This document shows, piece after piece, positions 32,181 through 43,283 of a DNA stretch of 64,000 nucleotides. The notes under the pieces are model-generated. The model did not search any database and was not told the origin of the DNA. It saw nothing but the letters and a program-made list of their open reading frames with translations. Source of the stretch: Prorocentrum cordatum (lineage: Eukaryota; Sar; Dinophyceae; Prorocentrales; Prorocentraceae); contig CAUYUJ010014260.1 in assembly GCA_963575745.1 (NCBI GenBank), positions 935,287-999,286 of the forward strand, read 5' to 3'. Position 1 is the stretch's first letter. Every line of letters starts with the position of its first letter. The translations under genes and the position numbers were made by a program.

Positions 32181-32709
32181 GTCCCAAGAATGACTCAAGA
32201 AGCTCTCAAGAAGTCTCTTCGCTCTTCTCCTCATCCTCCGTTTCTCCTCCCTCTCCTCGTCCTCCCGTTCCTCCCCCGCGTGTTTCCCGAAGGCCTTCCA
32301 CAACGGCTGGGGCAACGCTTGAACCAATAGCGTGGCCAAACTTTGTCCGAACGTGTGGCCGCCTAGGCGTATCCTAAAAGGAACTGCCTAGGGCGGCGGT
32401 GATTCGCCGCAGGTGGCTTCGATGACGTGCACGATCGTCGCAAGCTCTCTCCCGCTTGCATCAAACAGCACGCAGACGGCACACTGCATGAGTAGCGCGA
32501 GAGAGCCGAGAGCCCACCCCGGAGCCCGCGCGCGCCGCAGAGGGGCACGCAGGAGGAAGCGCGCCAGGGGCGGCGCCAGAGGCGTCGCGGGGGGTGTGGG
32601 GGGGAGGCGCTGCGCCGACCCGCGAGGTCCAGGAGAGACCTCGGAGCATCCACTGTCCGTTCCGATGCCTGGTCCTGGTGGTGCGCTCGACTTCGCGCGC
32701 CCGGGCTTC
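32181..32709. other. Unassigned; partial GC palindrome relative at 32559-32577
   Basis: Nothing coding recognised. This may be the 3' untranslated part of the following gene. Confidence 0.35.
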
Positions 32710-33324
32710 TCAGTCCTCGGCCTGGGTCACGCCACACACGCCCGTCTTCACGCCGACCAGAAGGTCCATGCTCTCAGCGTCTTGCGCGATGACGCAGCAG
32801 GGGCAGCACCACGTGCAGATGAGGCTCATCACCACGTTCCTCTCCTCGCCACCGAGCTTCCTGTTCATCGGCGTGCAAGAGTTCGCAATGAAGAGCGCGC
32901 AACATGGGCCCCAGAACGGGAAGCACGTCATGATGCCGCACGAGATCCAGTAGTTGAGGGTCTCTGTGGAGTGGAACGTGTGCGAGGCGCGAGCAACAGG
33001 GCAGCAAAATGACAGCATGCAGTTGGTGGAGCTCACTTTCGTGAGCGAACTGAGCTCGTTCTGGTCCTGCAGCAACTTCGCCGGGTGCTGTTCGGGGATC
33101 GCCTCTGGGCCTTCCTTCACCACCGGGTACTTCGACACGACCGTGAAGTAGTACACGACGCCAAAAATTACCTGAACGATCCAGATGAAGCCAGTACCAG
33201 CCTCTGCCTCCTGCTCTGCCTCCTGCTCGGCCTGTTCTGTGGACGATGCAACAGGACCCTGCTTCGACACCAGTACCGCGTATTCTTCGCCTCGGAAGCA
33301 ACACTCCCGAGCTGGGTGTATCAA
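32710..33324 (-). CDS. Cys-rich membrane protein, PLAC8-like; 5' end incomplete
   Basis: The frame encodes about 204 residues with no ATG at its 5' edge (first codon TTG), so an upstream exon is likely. An acidic Gln/Glu stretch (TEQAEQEAEQEAEAG) precedes a membrane segment (FIWIVQVIFGVVYYFTVV, residues about 47-64). The C-terminal half is Cys-rich: MLSFCCPVARASHTF, WISCGIMTCFPFWGPCCALF (second hydrophobic stretch) and LICTWCCPCCVIAQDAESMD. The CCPCC-x-x-AQDAE pattern resembles the PLAC8/cornifelin Cys-rich family, whose members sit in membranes and affect metal content or cell size. Family assignment is by eye. The frame is intact to its stop at 32710. Function unknown. Confidence 0.55.
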   Translation of the reverse strand: MIHPARECCFRGEEYAVLVSKQGPVASSTEQAEQEAEQEAEAGTGFIWIVQVIFGVVYYFTVVSKYPVVKEGPEAIPEQHPAKLLQDQNELSSLTKVSSTNCMLSFCCPVARASHTFHSTETLNYWISCGIMTCFPFWGPCCALFIANSCTPMNRKLGGEERNVVMSLICTWCCPCCVIAQDAESMDLLVGVKTGVCGVTQAED

Positions 33325-35080
33325 AAAACCTCCTCAGTCTCCACCACCTCCTCATTGCTACCCGGGACTCATCATCATCAATACCATCATGTGACTATCA
33401 TGCTTACCATCATCACCGTGATCAACATCACAACAATATTTGTCGTCATCATCGTCGCCGTCATCAGATCCATCATCCCACTTTCAAACAACTAATCACC
33501 ATAATGTACGTGCCAATGACAAGAAGACGGGCGAGGCCCTCAGGCGGAATACGAGCGACCTCTCCCGTGAAAGAGCGGAGTAGGCCCAAGACCCAAGGTT
33601 TGTGCGGAAAGACCTCGATCGAAGTGGCCGAAACGCGTTTGAACCGTAGAGCGGACACACTCAAATCGAAGTGCCAGAGGGCTTCCACGAACAACAAATA
33701 ATTCACATGAGACGATGTCGAAACGAGGCGAGACACTTCCCAGTGCGCCCGTGAGGACGGCCGCGCGCGGGGCTGTGAGTGGGCGCCAGGGCGCCGCTCA
33801 TTCAGTCTCTGGAAATAAACTTGCACGGTGCGCGTGAGCATCCTCTAATTATCACATCAAGCTGCTGGCCGACGCAGAGGTTCGCCAATCAGCTTCACAC
33901 GAGGCAGTGTCGGTACAGCTATGACGAGACCTACACGTACGAAAGGTGCGGGCGCGACAAAAACATAACGCATCACGTGTGCCTCCGAGTAGCCCGCCTC
34001 CCGCCGCCCACCCCGGTGGAGATCGGCAGGTGGAGCAGGAGGATGGGGAGATGACCACTGTCCCACTCCCTCCTCTTGAGCCCGACATGTCTGGCTCATG
34101 CTCTGGGGGGGAGGCTGTGCTCATGGGAGGCTGCAGCACCGCTCAAAAGTGTGCTGTTTTAGCGGAACCTGCAGGGGTGGCCCTTTCCCAAATCCGTGCT
34201 ACGGTGCGGATCGCCTCGTGCCTGGATTCCGTCGTCGTCGTAGGCGTCGTCGTGGTCTTGGTGCGTGTTGCTCTGCTCGGGACCGGTTTCCCTTCTAAGC
34301 CCCAGAAGCCCCGCCCAGACCCCGGTGGAACACCCCGGAGGCCTCGACCCTACCCCTGGGGGGAGCCTCGATCCACCTGTCTGGCCCAAGCAGGCGAGCC
34401 GAGGCCCTCGCTAAGCTCCCCACAAACGTCCGCGTAGCCCGCGACGCTGCTGCCGTTCGCCGGGCGCGCCCGGCGCGCGCGGGCCAAGCGCGAGGAGAAG
34501 GAGAGGCAGTCCAGGTGCTCGTCCGAGCCGTTGGCCTCGGGGAGGTGCTGGAAGAGCTGGGAAGGCTCTGAGACTTTCAGGCTGTCTGTGTGGCACTCAG
34601 AAGCTGGTCTACCTCATGTCTCGGCGCTGGCTTCTGTTACTAGGTGGAGCGTTCAACCAAGAGATGTCGGCGGCCTTTCTATCGCCAGATCGCTCCAATT
34701 CGGCTTATTCTGAGCCACTGACAGCGTTCAAACTTGAACGCCCGCGGCGGGGTCGCTGCCGCGCCGGCACGACACGAACCGTAGAGGGCCGATTTGGGGT
34801 TTGTGGAAACGTGGAGCTTTTGAAATCTCTGAGCGCTTTCTGAAATCAGATGTTGCCCAGTGGAGGTGCAAGGGAAGAGAGGGTGATACATGGGTCAGAT
34901 AACTGTCGTTTGGGCGGGGGGGCGGATCTGGGAAATTGTCCACGTAGGATTGCCTGCAGGAGTTGCTGATAAAGGGAATGGTTGGCTGGCTAAATAGGCG
35001 GCCCGTGATTTGCCCCCGTAGGTCGCGCGGGGGTCACGGATAAGACGCATTCATGGCTACTAGATGATGTCCACGGCTCG
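33325..35080. other. Unassigned sequence
   Basis: CATCAT-rich bases at 33364-33480. A protein-like + strand stretch at about 34480-34570 (RAKREEKERQSRCSSEP) is too short to call. Nothing else recognised. Confidence 0.35.
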
Positions 35081-35930
35081 TGGGAACTGCAAGATTGCCT
35101 GTTTGTGTCTGTGATTGCGTTCCGTTGTGTGCGAGCTTGCGTTGTTGCTTGTTTCCCACATGATGCATGCTTTCTCTGCTGGTGTCTGAAACTGCGTTTC
35201 CTTGCGTGCGTCTTGGCGTTGATGCTGGCTTGTGTGCGTGCTTCCTTGCGTGCGTGCGTAACTTCAGAATGGCGTTCACTAGTGCACAGCTGCTTGTGTG
35301 TCTAACTGCGTTCGCACCTGCTCGCGTTAGTACGGGCACTGAAGTGCACATTGCTGATGCCCTGCGACATGCGTAGATGCGAGATGGCGCTCTTGACCAC
35401 TTGCTTGGATATCGTGTGCTCGCGTGCTCGCGCATCGCTTTGCTTGCGTGCAAGGTTGCCGCCTTGGTAACTGACTTGGTCGCCTGCTTGGTTGCCTGCT
35501 TGGTCGCGTGTGCGACTGCTTGATTGCGTGTGCGACTGATTGCGTGTGCGACTGTTTGTCTGCATGGGTGCATGTCTGCATGGGTGCATGTGCGCTCGCT
35601 TGATTGCACGCTTGCATACACGCGCGTTAGCTTGTTAGCGTGAGTGCGGGCCTGCTGGCGGGCATGCGTGTTGTTTGCTTGCCTGCGTGCGTGCCCGCCT
35701 GCTTGCTCGCCGAACTGCACGCATGCCCGGGGGACCGGCAGGCAGTCCAGAGGATTGGCAGGACAGGGGAAGGGCGAGGCATGACGGCATGTGGCGGAGC
35801 AGGGCATTGCAGGGTGCAGGGTCGACCAGGGCAGAGCAGGGCTGGGCACGCCCAAGGCAGAGCGAAGCTAGGGCAAATGCAATGCAAAGAGCGTGGCGAA
35901 GGCAGGCCACGATGGTGCCGGCACGATTGC
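35081..35930. repeat. Degenerate GCGTGTGCGACTG and GGCAGAGCAGG repeats
   Basis: 35200-35680 is built of TGCGTGC/TTGCTTG words, with GCGTGTGCGACTG repeated near 35505-35550. 35740-35890 is built of GGGCAGAGCAGG words. Confidence 0.55.
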
Positions 35931-35934
35931 TTTT

Positions 35935-37480
35935 CGTAATCCCACCAGCCCTTTTGGGCGTAGGTGGTTTAGGGTGTTTCCTCTTCCGCCCCCTTCTTCC
36001 CCTTCCGGGAAGGGTTTATAACTGTTCCCTATTATACACCCCTTCCCCCAAGCGACTGGGAGTCAACCCGAGACCATGCGGCCCCCCCCACACCATCCCT
36101 TGTAAAAAATCAATACACAAAAAAACTCTGCCTCAAAATTCGGAGCATGCGCGGCGAACCCAATGCGGCCTCCCCCCACCATCCCTGTCAGAAAAACAAA
36201 AAGGAGTACACTTGGCGGCGGCGGCGGCGGCTGCGGCGGGGGCAGAGGCTGCGGCGGCTGCGGCGGTGGCGGCGGCGGTGGCGGCGGCGGCGGCGGCGGC
36301 GGTGGCGACAGCGGCTGCGGCGGCAGCGGCTGCGGCAGCGGCGATTCGGCAGCGGGGGCGGCGGCTGCGGGCGGCGGCGGGCGGCGCGGTGGCGGCGGCG
36401 GCGGCGGCGGCGGACAGCGGCGGCGGCGGCGGCGGCGCGGCAGCGGCGGCGGCGGGCGGCGGCGGCGGATTCGCCCCCAGTAGCTGCCCATCCAAAGACG
36501 AGTGCTGAATATGCTGCGGCTCGGGCCAGGCTTGGGTGCTACGTATGTGTTGGGAGGGCGGGTGGGAGTGAGCGAGACGGCTTGCGGGCGGGGAGGGAGT
36601 CTGGACCTCTCCCCCTACCCCTCCCCTGGACCTGGAAGGGGCGTTTCGCGGGTCGCCGGAACGTCCGAAACGGCCTCGGCGAGGAAACCGTAATCATTTG
36701 TTGTGCTAGGGTTTGGGCTCCATTTTGGCCTCTTGGGGGGGGCGGCGCTAATTGGGGACCCCCTTCTTTGACCGATCTCCTACGAGATGGCCCCACGAGC
36801 GCTCCCAGGGCTCCCAAGGGCGCCCCAAGAGGGGCCACAAGAGGCGACCAAGAGGCCCCCAGGATGCCCCCAAGAGGCCCCCAAGAGACCCCCAGGAGGC
36901 CCCCATGAGGCCCCCCAGATGCACCCAAGACGCTCCAAGAGGCCTCGGCGACAATGCCCAAACCATTGATTTTACGAAGGTTCTGGCCACATGTCGGTCT
37001 CCTGGGGGGGGGCATTGCTTAAGATGACTCCAAGAGCGCCTGGGAGAGAGCCCAAGATGACCTCCAAGATGGCTCAAAATGCCCCAAGATGCCTCAAGAT
37101 GGCTCCCACGATGCTCCAAGAGGCCCCAAGACCGCTCCAAGACGGCTCCAAGTGGCCAAAGAGCTCCCCAAGGAGGCCTCGAAGAGGCCAACATCCTTCC
37201 AAAACCTTAGGACAATCAATGTGTTTGGCTTTGTCGCCTGTTCGCTTCCGATGGCCATGAAGATGGCTCCAAGATGGCCCAAGAGGGCTGCAAGATCGCT
37301 CCCAAGGCTCCCGAGAGCGTCCCAAAGGGCCCCAAGAGGCGCCCAGACAGCCCCAAGAGGCCACAGCAGGCGCCCAAAAGGCCTCCAAGAGGCTCCCCAG
37401 AGACCCCCAAGAGGCCCCAAGAAGCTCTCTGAGGCACCCAAGACGCTCTAAGAAGCGTCCGGGACCGCCAAGAGGACCCC
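35935..37480 (+). repeat. Composite repeat, second copy of the 14 kb type
   Basis: Starts CCCACCAGCCCTTTTGGGCG like 13976. It contains a (GGC)n block at 36205-36475, ATCATTTG/ATTGATTTTAC modules at 36688 and 36961, an inverted module at 37190, and CCAAGAGGCC minisatellite at 36800-36950 and 37025-37480. No gene. Confidence 0.65.
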
Positions 37481-37574
37481 AAGACGTTCCTAGAGGCCTC
37501 CACTGTGGGACCCTTCATCTGTGTGCTGCCCACTTCCCTGTTCGAGGCAATTCCTTTGGGCATCGTTTCTGGAT

Positions 37575-38262
37575 GGGCTGGTGGGGTTACTTTTCTGTCG
37601 CAGCCGCAAGCGAAAGCGCAGGCGGCGTCAAACGGGACGGGCGGGCCACGCGCGAACCTAATTGCCTAACGCGCCAGCAAGCAGAGGCCTAAGCGGCACC
37701 TCAGCGGACCGGAAGCGGGAGGTGGTGCGGGCTGCAGCTGCCAGGCAACGGGTCCAGGAGCGAACGCATCAAATAGCCAACCGAGGTTGGGACGCAGCAA
37801 AAATGGCGCGGGAGCGATAAGAAAACTCTGGTGGGGGTACTTTTCAGTCAACGGCCGCGGGTGGAAGCGCCGGCGGCGTGTCAAGTCGAAGCGGGCACGC
37901 GCCACAGACTAATTAACAGCAGAAAACTGGGGCACAGTACTGCCAGAGTGCGCATGCGAGAGGCCTAGGCGGAAACGGCAACAGACGCGGGAAAACCAAC
38001 AGTGCGATGGGCGAGGCGACAACTAAACGCGGCCGAGGCCTCAGGGGGGGGCTGCCGGGGCTGAGCTGAGGGGAACTGCCGTGTGCACAGCAGCTAGTCA
38101 GTCGGGCGTCGCGCGTCGAAGAGTCAACGACGGCTCTGGTGGGGTTACTTTTTTGGTCGGCGGCTCCGAAGCAACGGACAGGGAGCGGAAGCGGCGTCTG
38201 GGTCACGGTACGGGGCTAGTTGCAAGACAATAACTGGTGGGGTTACACGAAGCGTCTAGAAT
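37575..38262 (+). repeat. Diverged tandem units opening CTGGTGGGGTTAC
   Basis: Units start at about 37578, 37829, 38137 and 38234, each CTGGTGGGG(G)TAC followed in three of them by TTTT...GTC.GCGGC and by runs of A/G/C-rich AGCGGAAGCG words. The last start matches the string at 15149. Confidence 0.6.
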
Positions 38263-38271
38263 TGACGTCTT

Positions 38272-38350
38272 CATTTTCCTCCTCCTCCTCCTCCTCCTCC
38301 TCCTCCTCCTCCTCCCCCTCCTCCTTCCTCCCTCCCCCTTCTTCCTCCTT
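38272..38350. repeat. (CTC)n tract
   Basis: Pure CTC units at 38277-38312, then CT-rich. Confidence 0.95.
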
Positions 38351-39278
38351 CCCCCCTCCGCCCGTAGATGCCCGGGCGTAGGGACCTCTTATTCCATCGC
38401 TTGCTTCAGTACGTGCTTAGAGTGTCCGCCGATCGATGTTTTCGCAAGTGTAGGCGGCTCAGGGGGACCCGATGGTCCAAGGCCTGAGTCCGGGGAGGCC
38501 TGGTGTGGGACATCGAGGAGGAGGGGGTAGGAGGGGGAGGTGGTGGAGGGTGCAGGAAGAGAACGGAGAGCGAGCAGACGAGGACGAGGATGGGAAGGGG
38601 AGGGCACATTTTAGGAGGGGTGGAGGAAGAGGAGGAGGAAGAGCATCGGGACCAGAGGGGGAAGGGGGAGGACGTGGAGGCCTTCGTGAACAGTGCCCTC
38701 TCGGAGCACGCGCTGTTCAGCGCGGCCTACAGCTGGACGTCGGACCACGACTCGTTCAGGCCGCCCATGCTCCTCGCCAGGAAGCCCGCGCACGCAGGCC
38801 GTGCCGCCGCCGTGGCGTTGCCCCCCCCGCCGGCGCCGCCCGCCTGGAAGAAGTCCACGACGGCGGCGGCGGCCTCGGCCGGGCTCGGCGGAGCCGAGCC
38901 GGGCGCGCCGCGCAGGCCGTCGAGGAGCCCGTGGGCGCCCGCGAACAGCCGGGCGGCCGCCCGCACCCGGGCCGCGCGGGCCCCGCTCGCGGACGCCGCC
39001 AGCAGCGCCACGAGGAGGCGGCCGGGAGTGCTGCTGCCATCACGGCGGCGCAGCCTGCCGCGGGACATTCGGCTCGGCCGCACGCAGGAGTGGGAGCTCG
39101 GGCGGGGAGTGGCCTCCGGTGCGCGGCTGCAGGCGGCCGCGGGGGCGGGGGGCAGGGCCAGGCGCGCCCGCCAGCGCCAGGGGGGCCCCCTTGTGCAAGG
39201 GGGGGCACGGCGACCCCAGTCCCCGACTTCGGGGGGGCTTCCGACTGGATCAAAGGTTGGGGTACCGACCCTGGGAGA
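38351..39278. other. GC-rich coding-like island, strand undecided
   Basis: 38660-39240 has G/C at nearly every third position on both strands. The + frame from 38503 reads EAFVNSALSEHALFSAAYSW; the - frame reads AAAVVDFFQAGG and GFLARSMGGLNESWSDVQL. Either could be an exon, and no family is recognised. Confidence 0.25.
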
Positions 39279-39280
39279 TG

Positions 39281-39313
<33 letters not shown>

Positions 39314-39347
39314 GCACACATACATATGTGTATATATATATATATAC
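39281..39347. repeat. (TA)n microsatellite with interruptions
   Basis: TA runs at 39281-39312 and 39331-39347, with CACACATACATATG between them. Confidence 0.95.
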
Positions 39348-40028
39348 CATGGGGGGGCGCCCATCCCCTTGACAAGGGTGCGTACAAATAGCCCCCCGGG
39401 GGTGTATCCCTGAGTTCCCCCCCCCCTCTTCTGAGCGGCCAGACCTTTCGGGCGGAACTCTCAAGGATTCGGGGAGAAAAATCGCCTGCGACGGTGGGCC
39501 CGCACCAAGAGGTCACTCTGGCGAAGGGCCACCTCTGCGCGAAGCCGATCGGTTGGCTTCGGTGGGCTTCACTTGACGGGCGCGGGCGGCGGGCGGCCCA
39601 GGGAGCTCGAGCCACGACGGCCACGGGGGCCAGGTGCTGGGGGAGCTGACGGACTGGTCCCGCGAGGAGGGGCAGGAGGGAGGAGGGATCCTGACCAGTC
39701 TGCCAGGTCTACGAGCGGGCCGCCATCTGGCAGTCCGTCGGGGTCAACGCAGGCGCCGCCAAAGGGGGGACACCCGTCGCCTGGGGGCAACCCCAGCTCG
39801 TAGCCTGTTGGATGGGGGGGGAGAGAGAGAAGGGAAGGGAGGAAGGGGCAGAGATGGGGAGAGAAGGTAGAGAGGGGAGAGAGCGGGGGGAGAATGCGGA
39901 GGGGGGAGATGGGGGAAAGATGACGAAATAGAGAAACAGGGAGAGAGAGAGAGAGAGAGGGAGAAGAGGAGAGAGAGAGAGAGAGAAAAAAAAAAAAATC
40001 CTGGCGAAGGTCCCAACCATATGCAGTT
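39348..40028. other. Unassigned; (GA)n-rich 39815-39995
   Basis: GAGAGA and GGGAGA words dominate 39815-39990 and end in a run of A. Nothing coding. Confidence 0.5.
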
Positions 40029-40049
40029 GTGGGTACCGAAATTGTGAAT

Positions 40050-40485
40050 ATCTGCTTCGGTGAAGCTCCCCATGGGGCCACGAAACGCTGCACTGGGCGG
40101 GGGGGAACGCTGTGCTGTGTGGGTGGTGTGCCGAGTTGGGTTTCCGGGACGCATGCGGACGGTCCCACTGAGGGCTTCGGTGGAGCTCCCTATGGGACCA
40201 CGAAGCGCTCTACTGAGTGAGTGAAAATGCCAAATTGGGTTACCGGGACGCATGCGGACGGTCCCACTGGGGGCGTCGGTGGAGCCCCCTATGGGGCCAA
40301 GAAATGCTGCACTGCGCGGGTGAAAATGCCAAATTACATTTTCCGGACGCATGCGGACGGTGGCACTGGGGCCTTGGGTGGAGCCCCCCCTATGGGGCCA
40401 TTGGGTTACCGGGACGCATGCGGACGGTCCCACTGAGGGCTTCGGTGGATCTCCCTATGGGGCCACGAAACGCCGTGCTGGGTGG
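40050..40485 (+). repeat. ~100 bp tandem repeat, four copies
   Basis: The anchor GGACGCATGCGGACGGT lies at 40147, 40248, 40346 and 40411. Units also share GGTGGAGC(T/C)CCC(T)ATGGGGCCA and GAAATGCTGCACTG-type words. The last spacing is short (65). Confidence 0.85.
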
Positions 40486-40529
40486 GTGAAACGCAGAGAG
40501 GAGGGGGAGGAGGGCCACGAAACGCTGTG

Positions 40530-42400
40530 TCCCGTGGTGTCCCGTGGTGTCCCGCGGTGTCCCGTTGAGTGAGATCGATAGTGAGATCGATAGTGAGATC
40601 GATACCTGTACGACCACCCTTCGAGTGATGAGGAGGTTGTGTGGGGGGGAACCAACATCTGACTCAATCGATCTCACTATCGATCTCACTCAACGGGACA
40701 CCACGGGACACCACGGGACACTTGTCGATATCACTATCGATCTCACTCAACGGGACACCACGGGACACCACGGGACTCCGCGGGACACCTCTCGATCTCA
40801 CTATCGGTCCCATTATCGATATCACGATCGATCTCACTCAACGGGATACCATCGGACACCACGGGACACCATGGGACACCTCATCTCACCGTCGATCTCA
40901 CCATGAGACACCTGTCTATCTCACTATCGATCTCACTCCAAGGGACACCACGGGACACCACGGGACACTTCGGGGCACCGCATCTATCTCACTATCGATC
41001 TCACTATCGATCTCACTCAACGGGACACCGCGGGACACCACAGGACCCCACGGGACACCACGGGACACCGCGGGACACCGCGAGCCACCGCCGGACGGGC
41101 TGGAGGGGGAGAATCATTTGTCTTGACTTCGCCCCAGCAATGGCGGACACCACGGGACACCACGGGACACCGCCGGACGGGCGAGAGGGGGAGAATCATT
41201 TGTTTTTAGTTCGCCCCAGCAACGGCGGACACCAGGGGACACTAGGGGACACGGGACACCAGGGGACACCGCGGGCCACCGTCAGACGAGCGGGAGGGGG
41301 ATAATCATTTGTCTTGACTTCGCCCTACCAACGGCAGACACCACGGGACACCACGGGACACCAGGGGAGACCGCGGGACACCGCGGGCCATCCCCGGACG
41401 ATGGGGGATATTCATTTGTCTTGACTTCGGCCTAGAAGCGGCGAGTTCATTCCTCTCGCGCGCCCACGCAGCTTCGCCTCGCCCGCACGCACGACACGAA
41501 CGAAACGAAACGATTTCCCCGTTGGGGGTCTCCGTTCCACTGCGACCTCACCCCCCAACCTCCGACTGAGATCGATGTGGTGCCCCGAGATGTCCCTCGG
41601 TGTCCCCAAAAGTGAGATCGATAGTGAAACCGATAGTGAGATCGACAGGTGTCCCGCGGTGTCCCGTTGAATGAGATCGATAGTGAGATCGATAATGAGA
41701 CCGATAATGAGATCGATGTGGTGCCCCGTGGTGTCCCGTGGTGTCCGATGGTGTCCCAAAAAGTGAAATCGATAGTGAGACCGATAGTGAGACCGACAAG
41801 TGGCCCGTGGTGTCCCGTGGTGTCCCGTGGTGTCCCGTGGTGTCCCGTTGAGTGAGATAAATAATGGAATCAATGTGATGTCCCAAGGTGTCCCGTGGTG
41901 TCCTATGGTGCCCCGTCGAGTGAGGTCAATAGTGAGATCGATAGTGAGATCGATAATGAGATCAAGTGGTGTCCCGCGGTGTCCCGTGGTGGCCCGTGTT
42001 GGCCCGTTGAGTGAAATCGGTAGTGAGATCGATAGTGAGATCGACAAGTGTCCCATGGTGTCCCGTGGTGTCCACTTGAGTGAGATCGATAGTGAGATCG
42101 ATCGAGTCAGATGTTGATTCCTCCCCTTCTCCCCCCCCCCCCACACACAACGTCCTGATCACCCGAAGGGTGGTCGTATAGGCAATCGACCTGGAAAAAT
42201 ACACGTATATCTGTACGACCACCCTTCGGGTGATAAGGGGGCTGGGGAAGGAGGAGAAACCAACGTCTCACTCAATCGATCGCACTATCGATCCCGCGAC
42301 CGATTTTACAATCGATCTCACTCGATCGATGTCACGATCGATCTCACTCTCTCTCTATATATATATACACATATATGGTCACACCCCCCCCTGTGATCCA
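40530..42400. repeat. Composite satellite element: three joined units
   Basis: Built of TCGATCTCACTA (12 bp) and GGGACACCAC (10 bp) words. Heads with TACGACCACCCTTCG lie at 40606 (+), 42180 (-) and 42211 (+). Unit I runs 40606-41570 (+) and ends in a tail with ACGCAGCTTCGCCTCG. Unit II is inverted, 42180 back to about 41570. Unit III (42211-42400, +) ends in a TA tract and CCCCTGTGATCCACC. Copies of the sub-unit ending AATCATTTGT(C/T)TT occur at about 41112, 41194, 41305 and 41411. Confidence 0.8.
42157..42236. repeat. Inverted-repeat junction between satellite units II and III
   Basis: Arms of about 22 bases built on CACCCGAAGGGTGGTCGTA and its reverse complement, with a ~28 base loop. Confidence 0.85.
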
Positions 42401-42548
42401 CCTCGCCCTCTGTTTTCTTATCTGACCGTCACCCTTTTGTTTTCCTATCTCATCGTCGTTCGTGCTTTGAGCTGGCGCTGCTAATCTTTTGTAGTGTTCG
42501 ATTGAGCGGAGGAGCGTGAGAACAAGAGAGCGACTGAGCGGGAGAAAA

Positions 42549-42912
42549 GCGCCAGGCGAAGGCGCGCGAAAATACAAAAAAAACGAAAAATACAAAAAAC
42601 AACAAAAAACTAAGGACACCCTAAGACAACCATGCGAAAAAAGTTGCGAAAACATATGTTTTCTTAGGTTTTGCACCCATCGGACGCCCCAAACCTGTGA
42701 AAACACAAGGTTTGAGCGCATCTGAATTAGAAAACCATGTGTTTTCATAGGTTTGGGGCCTCCGATGGGCGCAAAACCTAAGAAGACACATGTTTTCGCA
42801 ACTTTTTCGCATGGTTTTCTCAGGATGTCCTTAGCGTGTTGTTTGTTGTTGTTTTTGTTTTCTGTCTGCATTTTTCTTATTTTTTGTTTTTCGCCTGCTT
42901 GCGGCCAGCGCC
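42549..42912. repeat. Palindromic foldback element 1
   Basis: Centre near 42720. The arms CTAAGGACACCCTAAGACAA...TTTTCTTAGGTTTTG and CAAAACCTAAGAA...CAGGATGTCCTTAG pair along about 110 bases each, with A-rich and T-rich ends outside. Element 2 is a second copy of the same family. Confidence 0.85.
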
Positions 42913-42934
42913 ACGTCGGCCCTCCCGCTCCCTG

Positions 42935-43283
42935 GGGCGAGCGCGCGAAAATGCAAAAAAGCCGAAAAATGCCCGCCCCCCCCCCCCCCCGGAACAAAAA
43001 ACTTAAGGACATCCTAAGACAACCATGCGAAAAAGTTGCGGAAACCTGTGTTTTCTTAGGTTTTGCACCCATCGGAGGCCCCAAACCTGTGAAACACACA
43101 AGGTTCGAGCGCATCTGAATTAGAAATGCCTGTGCTTTCACAGGTTGGGGCCTCCGATGGGCGCAAAACCTAAGAAAACACATGTTTTCGCAGCTGTTTC
43201 GCATGGTTTTCTTAGGATGTCCTTTTTTATGTTTTTTTTGTTGTTTGCATTTTTCGCTTTTTTGCATTTTCGCGCGCTCGCCC
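42935..43283. repeat. Palindromic foldback element 2 with terminal inverted repeats
   Basis: Terminal repeats of about 37 bases open GGGCGAGCGCGCGAAAATGC at both ends (one-base difference). Inside are a poly-C run (42973-42990) in the left arm only and a long palindrome homologous to element 1. No coding capacity, so MITE-like. Its right terminal repeat supplies the last codons of the gene at 43227-44054. Confidence 0.85.

Noticed and set aside
36163-36483. Gly-rich cell-wall-like protein
   Set aside because: Pure (GGC)n expansion; all frames are open with no start context or flanking domain.
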